Below are positions 58,633-64,000 of a stretch of 64,000 nucleotides of DNA, piece by piece. The notes under the pieces were generated by a model. It was not told the DNA's origin, searched no databases, and saw only the letters and a list, made by a program, of their open reading frames with translations. Within the stretch, counting starts at the first letter, position 1. Each line of letters begins with the position of its first letter. The translations under genes were made by a program, and so were the position numbers. This DNA is from Effrenium voratum (taxonomy: Eukaryota > Sar > Dinophyceae > Suessiales > Symbiodiniaceae): NCBI GenBank assembly GCA_963377175.1, contig CAUJNA010003816.1, positions 904,501 to 968,500 of the forward strand. Direction: 5' to 3'.

Positions 58633-61600
58633 TTGATGTGTTGTTTAAAATGAAACAAACACATATTTTAAAAAAGCTATGTAAAGCAGCAGGTGCACCA
58701 TGGTAATTCATAAGCATGAACAAGATACACAATGGCAATCAATCAATTAAGATGATGCAACACAAGGAAACACCTGGTAAGCCGTGGTAAGCCAAGTGGT
58801 TCGTAAAATAAGCCATGGTAGACCCTGTACATAGCATAAACCATGGTAAACTGTAAAGCAAACCGTCAAACATGATAAACCATGATAAGCAGTTTTCCAA
58901 AACGGGGCCAACCGTTCACCTTGTATGCATGCGTGCTGAAAGACAAGGTAGAGCCTTGGTAGCCCGTGCTAAGCAACACAAACGGCTCAACCATGGTACA
59001 CCCTGCAGCCCTGCAAGGAGAGATGCACAGTATAAAGAAAGGTGTACAGGCTAAAACATAAAGCAGTGATTATCCACTTAAAGTAGGCCATGAAGCCGAA
59101 GAAAGAAACATGCAAACCACAGCCGACTGTGAAACAAGCGGCATGTGAAGCACAAGATGCCCACTCAACCCTCATAACAGTTCAAAGGGCGGAAAGACGC
59201 GCTTGTCTCATGCCAAACGGACTGCCCCTTAGCAGCCTTAGCAATTCACATTGAATTCTCAGCCTGAGAGGTGCGCCGCTTTCGCTGCGCATGGGTTTTG
59301 TTGGAATGTGTGTGTGTGTGTGACCTGCTGGTTTCCCTTGCAGCCCTTCCACGAACGTCTTGGAGCTGGTGGCCAAAGCTGTGGGGGATCCTTCATCCCA
59401 ATTGCCAGACTCTGCGAGTCATTTATGTTTCTTCAGCCTCGTTTCTTCCTTGCGTACCCACCCAGCAACAAACCTGACTGGAGGCCCATGCATCACTGAA
59501 GGCTGTTTTGCGCAAGGGGCCTTCTCTTGTGTTTGGCACATATTGGTGGAGGGTAAAAACATGAACAAGATGCAAGTTGTTCAAGCCAAGTCACATTTGC
59601 TCATCTTAAATTTGGAAGGACCCACGCTTTTCCTGAGTGGATCGGCCAAGATAAGTCTGAACGTTTTTCAAAGGTCCTTTTCTGGGGCAGTGAGATGAAC
59701 ATGATGCCAGCTGCCCCGAAACCCTCGAACACCTCTTGCCAGTACGTGGGTTTCTGAAAGCCATCCCTTTTAGAGGCAGCCTTGGTTCCTTCCTTTCCCG
59801 TTGTCCAGTGACCCTGGTTGCAAAAGAAACCTGGTTGGGATGCTCGCCCTCAGGGTAGAAAGAGACCTCACCCTGCCTCTAATAGGTGGTTTGGTGGTTT
59901 GGATGTTACGGGTGTAACTTCCCCATTCGGCATCGAAAGGCAATGGGGTTCAAGCCCCCAAGCCCCCAATCCACACAACCAACTAAGGGACACCTGAGCA
60001 TATGTCCACTGTTGTCTTGCATCTATCATCTTTACAGACGGAAGTGCGAACAAAAGGTACATTTCAGGGAGCCACCGGACAACGACCACACAAAAATTAC
60101 ACGTAGTATCTTTTGCCTTCCTGTTTTAGAGGGGACCTTCCTGAGTGGATTCTGAGTGGATTGGCCAGAGAGCTCAAACTTTTTGTTTACAACTAAAGCG
60201 GTCTTCCCAACAAGTGACTAAACTCGGCGCCCAAGGGAAGCACCCGAAAAGCCAAGCACTCCATTCAAGGGCGCCTCGCAGAGCTCGCACTCTGAGGCTC
60301 CTAACCTTGGTGAAAGGAAGACATGGGAAGGCAGAGTGGAAGTGGGTTTTGCGCCTACCTTCCTTTGAGGGAAACCTTGGTTTTGTTGCTTGTTCTTTTT
60401 CGTTCTTTTTTTTTGGTGTGTGTGTGCATTAAGGGTATCCTTGTCGGGTCAGTGATAAAAGATAACCGGAGGAAAGCCACGACGTGCTTAGGGGCCTATA
60501 TTTTGACATACCCTTCTTGTTGGCCGAAAGGAGGCAAGGTTTGGCCACTCTCCAAGGGAGAGTGGGCAAAACTTTGGGCGTACAAAACGTGGGTCAGACC
60601 AAGTTGGAACAAACATCTCAAACAGCAGGTGGTTCACCAAATTAAGACAACCGTGAAACCTGCGGTTTGATGGTTAATTTGCTGAACTCGAGCAACAAAA
60701 TAACAAATAGAGCCAAGGAGGACCCCCAGTGGCCAGGAGAAAAAAAGGCGCCCTTTTTGTTGGTGGTTGTTTTTCAACGTCCCTCCAAAAGAAAAGCCCA
60801 CCGGAGAAAACAAGACACCAGATTCAAAAGCCTCAAACATCTCCAGGAAAACGCTCTTGGCTGCAGTGGACCCCTCTGCAAAACGTGTTTAACTTGTGAG
60901 TTCAGTGGAAGACCCCCTGTTCTCAGCCCAAAAGGCAAAGCTTAAAAACCCAACCCTTGTAGCAATCAATAATTTATTCTATGTATAATATTGACGTCAT
61001 ATTGACGTCCAACCCCGTGTCAAGGAACCCCTGTTTACTACTAAAAGGGTGTCCTTGGGTTTAGTGGGGATTCAGACCACTTTTAGAGGGGCAGCCACCC
61101 CCGTATCAAGAAAGGCTGGTTGGGTGATTCATCTGGCTAGGTCCTGCAGTAGAGAGGTTAGCGTATAGGCGCACTTTTCTCTGTAGTCTATTTTAGTAGG
61201 GGAACCCTCCCCAAGAAAGAAACGGTAAAAAGGCCGATAGTGGGGGACCGCTGGGGTCAACATTGAACCAAACCCTTTTTGCCCAGGGCCACAGGGCATC
61301 TACCCTCCAACCTGAGGCTTCCTCCAAAACCATGGGCCGAACAATGGACGTGCATCTTCCATTTGCCTTTCCGTCGCCGGGAAAAAAATGCAATTATGTC
61401 CAGTAGTGCAACCGATTCCCCCCTTAAAACCAAAGGGGGGGGGGAAAAACAGAGAAGCAACAACAACATTTGTTCATTTCAGCAAATGGACATGCATCGA
61501 TTTCTGGACAAATCTGTGCCTCGGATGAAACTCTGCTCCGAGCCACGCGGAGTTGAAGCTGCCCGGCGCGCACGCCTCGCAGTCGCCCAAGGAGGACCCG

Positions 61601-63907
61601 CCCGAGGAGTTGCCTCGGAGCTTTTCCGCGAGCCATCGGCGCAGGAGTCACAGGGCTTGGTACCCGAACCGCACCCCGGCGTCAAGGGAAACAAAAGGAA
61701 AACGAAAACATGTTTGAGTGTCCAACTTGAGAAAAATAGGCTTGATTTGTTGATTTAGGCGTTCAATGAGCAGTTGAAGGCTCTGAGGCATGATTGTTGG
61801 GGTCCACATCCTGTATTCTCACACTTGTTGGGGCTGGTTTGAATGGACAAATGGACGACCGCCCGCCATTTTTGTTGGGTTCCAACCCCCTGGAGCTGCC
61901 ACGTCCGTTCCGAGCTCCGTGCTGAAGGTGCCCAGAGGGCAGAGGACACACTCGGCCTCCGTGGTGGCGCCCACCACGGTGCTATACCGGCCTGGCGAGA
62001 GCGGCGCGGCGCTTTTTTTCCTGCAAATTTCTCGAGGGACCCGTAACCTCACAACTGGAGGGAGGCGCAATCAAATTGGGGGAGAACCTGCTCGACCTGT
62101 TTTGACCTGGTTTCCCCATGCTCCTTTATTGGTGTCCCAACTCCAGGGGAAGCTTCCCTATTCTCAAACAGAGGGATCCTTCTTTCTAGACCTCCGGAAA
62201 CCCAGGGAACACGGATCCGGCTGTTGGAAAGGACGATGTTTGAAAAGAATGGCGAATCAGCCCGTAGAAAACTGGTATCGACCCCCGGATAAACGCTTCC
62301 TATGAAAAGGGTGGTGTTCTCCTCAATAGTGAAACCCCACTAAACCAGGGGCACGTCCCGATCAAAATCAACCGGAGGTTAACAAATCCGGGGTCGACAT
62401 TTCCCCCAAAAAGGCCGCGTCTTTTCGTTTGACTTCTTCTCTTTAAGCCAAGGCAAAAAACTGCCCCATGTTGTCCAAAGCCTAAGATGAAGGAACCTCC
62501 CCCAGTTTCAAGGGTGTTTGTACCGGGCGGCGACAAGGATTCTCTACGTGTCCCCCGTAGGTATGCTGGAAGCTTTTGGTGGTCCTGCTCAAAAGCGCCA
62601 AAATGAGGATAGATAGATACCTATGTAGATATGGATACCTATGTAGACAAAGCATATGTATGTGCATATAAGTATAGTTTATACATTCATCATAGCTAAC
62701 CCCGGTGAGACGCACTCACACTCACATCAACTTGGATGTGCAGCGCTGGTGATTCACAAGGTGCACACCCCTGTGCGGTTGAGGCATGAATGCCTTGCCA
62801 TGATAAACACGTCTGCACGCACCTGCTCAAGCGCACCCTGCACACAAGCCTGCCAACTAATTGATTAGCGCACCCGCTCAAGAGACACGTGCCTTCCAAA
62901 TGATAAGCCCACTCCCTCAAGAGTTTTTACCCAGCTCTGCGCATGCCGACTGATGCGCTGGCTTCTTGCCTGACCGGCTTGGCGCGTCTGGACCTTTGAA
63001 AGGGGCGGAAACAGGGTTGCGCGCCCAGAAATACCAACAACAAGCTGGCCCAACGGAACTAGCAAAAACAAAAGAGACATGCCAAGAACAGGTCGGTCGG
63101 TGCTTGATTTTGAAGCTGGGCAAACGAGGGCCTGCCACCATGCCCGAAAAATAGCGCAAGCGCACAGGCACAAAGAGCAGAGACTGACAGTCACAACTGG
63201 ACAAAGAAACAAAAAACGGAGGAAAGGAACGCAGCAACGAAGGAACAAAGGAAGAAACGAAGGACGCAGGGCTAAAGGAAGGGAACAAACGAAAGCAAGA
63301 AAGGAGGAAAGAAACAAAATAATTAAAGGATGAAAGGAAGGAAAGAAAGGAAAGCAAAGAAAGAAAGAAACAACAGAAATGACAGATATGAAACGAAGGA
63401 AAAAAGAAAGAAAGAGAAAAACAAAGGAAGGAAGGAAGGAAGGAAGGAAGGAAGGAAGGAAGGAAAGAAGGAAGGAAGAAAGGAAGGAAAACAAAAAGAA
63501 GAAACACAGAAGGAAATCAAGAAAACGATGAACACATAAATAAAGGAAGAAAGGAAGAAAGGAAGAACGGAAGAAAGAAAGAAAGAAAGAAAGCAGGAAG
63601 GAAAGGAAGGACAGGAAGGAAAGGAAGGAAAGGAAAGGAAGGAAAGGAAGAACAGGAAGGAAAGGAAGGAAAGGAAAGAAAGGAAAGAAAGGAAAGAAAG
63701 GAAAGAAAGGGAAGAAAGGGAAGAAAGGAAAGAAAGGAAAGGAAGGAAAGCAAGGAAAGAAAGGAAAGACAGGAAAGAAAACAAGAAGAAAACATCCCAA
63801 AAAACAACGAAACAATGAACACACAAACAGCAACCTTCTAACAAACACACACCGCTCGGCCTTCAGGACACTCGAAGCACACTTCTGTGGAGAAGTTGCC
63901 GGTGAAC
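56925..63907 (-). CDS. Cysteine-rich GCC2/GCC3 (ephrin-receptor-like) module protein, exon cluster 2
   Basis: At least six minus-strand exons over 7 kb with the same one-module-per-exon plan as the cluster at 8163-18106. Each has CxxC, Gly-Arg/Thr-(Phe/Trp/Tyr)-(Ser/Asn), a Gly-Ala step and a second Cys pair, with exon borders often splitting a Gly codon in phase 1. It would be part of a large disulphide-rich extracellular protein. No start, stop, signal peptide or transmembrane segment is seen. The 5' end lies beyond the right edge of the window. The last exon here ends in phase 1 at CLSCPP(G), and the first exon of the other cluster begins in phase 1 at (G)RWSGS, so both clusters could belong to one gene spanning the hnRNP U-like gene. 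Exons between those listed are probably missed. Confidence 0.62.
57602..57764. mobile_element. MITE family 3 fragment fused to a second hairpin element
   Basis: The first 50 bp match family 3. From 57652 a different inverted pair begins (ATGGACATACCCC against GGGGGAGTATGTCCAT) closing at about 57763. Confidence 0.5.
57857..57920 (-). CDS. GCC2/GCC3 exon (AGRFSNATGAVASATCEACSP)
   Basis: Acceptor TTGGCGCAG, AGRFSNATGAVASATCEACS then P(G), GC donor. Confidence 0.75.
57948..58080. repeat. GAAACCCATGGG minisatellite
   Basis: About a dozen degenerate 10-12-bp units (AAACCCATGG, GAACCCATAG) next to the exon at 57857-57920. Confidence 0.85.
58201..58303. mobile_element. MITE family 1, copy 8
   Basis: CTGGGTCCTCCAGTGG to CTGGGGGACGTAG. 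Flanks CCAA/TCAA. Confidence 0.75.
58575..58638. repeat. GAT trinucleotide repeat
   Basis: About twenty GAT/GAC units in a row. Confidence 0.92.
60270..60302 (-). CDS. GCC2/GCC3 exon fragment (GASECELCE)
   Basis: Acceptor GGTTAG, then (G)ASECELCE before a GC. Very short; borders uncertain. Confidence 0.4.
61137..61250. mobile_element. MITE family 1, copy 9
   Basis: CTAGGTCCTGCAGTAG to GTGGGGGACCG, with the last bases lost. CTGG duplicated on both sides. Confidence 0.75.
61355..61493. mobile_element. MITE family 2, copy 8
   Basis: TGCATCTTCCATTTGC to AGCAAATGGACATGCA. The extended inverted termini form a strong hairpin. Confidence 0.65.
61563..61613 (-). CDS. GCC2/GCC3 exon (NSSGGSSLGDCEACAP)
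   Basis: Acceptor GCTCCGAG, then (G)NSSGGSSLGDCEACAP(G), GC donor. Phase 1 at both ends. A CDSC motif lies upstream in another frame, outside the exon. Confidence 0.65.
61932..61991 (-). CDS. GCC2/GCC3 exon (RYSTVVGATTEAECVLCPL)
   Basis: Acceptor TCTCGCCAG, then (G)RYSTVVGATTEAECVLCPL(G), GC donor. Phase 1 at both ends. Reading on gives GTFSTELGT, so the exon may extend. Confidence 0.75.
63320..63790. repeat. Polypurine GGAA/GAAA tract
   Basis: About 470 bp almost wholly purine on the plus strand, mainly GGAA and GAAA units. It gives the Phe/Leu/Ser-rich minus-strand ORFs. Confidence 0.92.
63861..63907 (-). CDS. GCC2/GCC3 exon (FTGNFSTEVCFECPE)
   Basis: Acceptor GCGTCCAG, FTGNFSTEVCFECPE, GC donor splitting a Gly codon. 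Confidence 0.65.
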
Positions 63908-64000
63908 CTGGACGCAAGGCCCCCCCCTTCCCCTTTTCCATAGAACAGTCAAAGCAGTGCTCAGTGTTGCAATAGCATTGCCAATGCTTGGTTTAGTATT

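Noticed and set aside
62865..63941. 358-codon Phe/Leu/Ser-rich minus-strand ORF
   Set aside because: Translation of the polypurine tract; it only overlaps a real short exon at its start.
1..64000. Dinoflagellate spliced-leader relics, tRNA or rRNA genes, CRISPR arrays, bacterial operons
   Set aside because: Looked for the spliced-leader core and its complement and for RNA gene or spacer-repeat structure; nothing convincing was seen.

Overview
The window looks like nuclear DNA of a dinoflagellate. The coding sequence is cut into exons of mostly 26-115 bases separated by introns of about 0.3-2.5 kb. Most introns start with GC or GA instead of GT and end in AG followed by G. The introns are packed with small inverted-repeat elements and microsatellites. 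The one autonomous transposon has gag, pol and tyrosine recombinase of a type I know from dinoflagellate genomes. The species cannot be named from sequence alone. I ran no searches; family names come from motif recognition.

Layout. (1) 494-7785, minus strand: a retrotransposon coding for a tyrosine recombinase, with split direct repeats (A1 at 7624-7785; B1, A2 and B2 at 1112-1145, 952-1113 and 494-527). Its recombinase ORF is intact; gag and pol are broken, and the start of gag is inverted onto the plus strand. (2) 8163-18106, minus: at least nine exons of a cysteine-rich protein built of GCC2/GCC3 (ephrin-receptor-like) modules. (3) 18717-54591, minus: an apparently complete gene of about 36 exons (about 2.57 kb coding, about 855 codons) for an hnRNP U-like nuclear protein: basic N-terminus, SPRY domain, a P-loop-kinase-like domain with an eroded Walker A, a long charged region, and a Gly-Tyr-Lys repeat tail. 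(4) 56925-63907, minus: at least six more GCC2/GCC3 exons.

All three genes lie on one strand. No start or stop was found for the cysteine-rich exons on either side of the hnRNP U-like gene, and the flanking exon ends are in compatible phase. The hnRNP U-like gene may therefore sit inside one giant intron of a single cysteine-rich gene, or there may be two such genes.

The introns hold several families of 100-130 bp elements with terminal inverted repeats. The best one (CTAGGTCC termini, nine copies) shows 4-bp target duplications, and one copy interrupts another family. A second family (CTTCCATTTG termini) often lies just inside a 5' splice site. There is also a 1.4-kb TAG-triplet satellite, several AT/GT microsatellites and a 470-bp polypurine tract.
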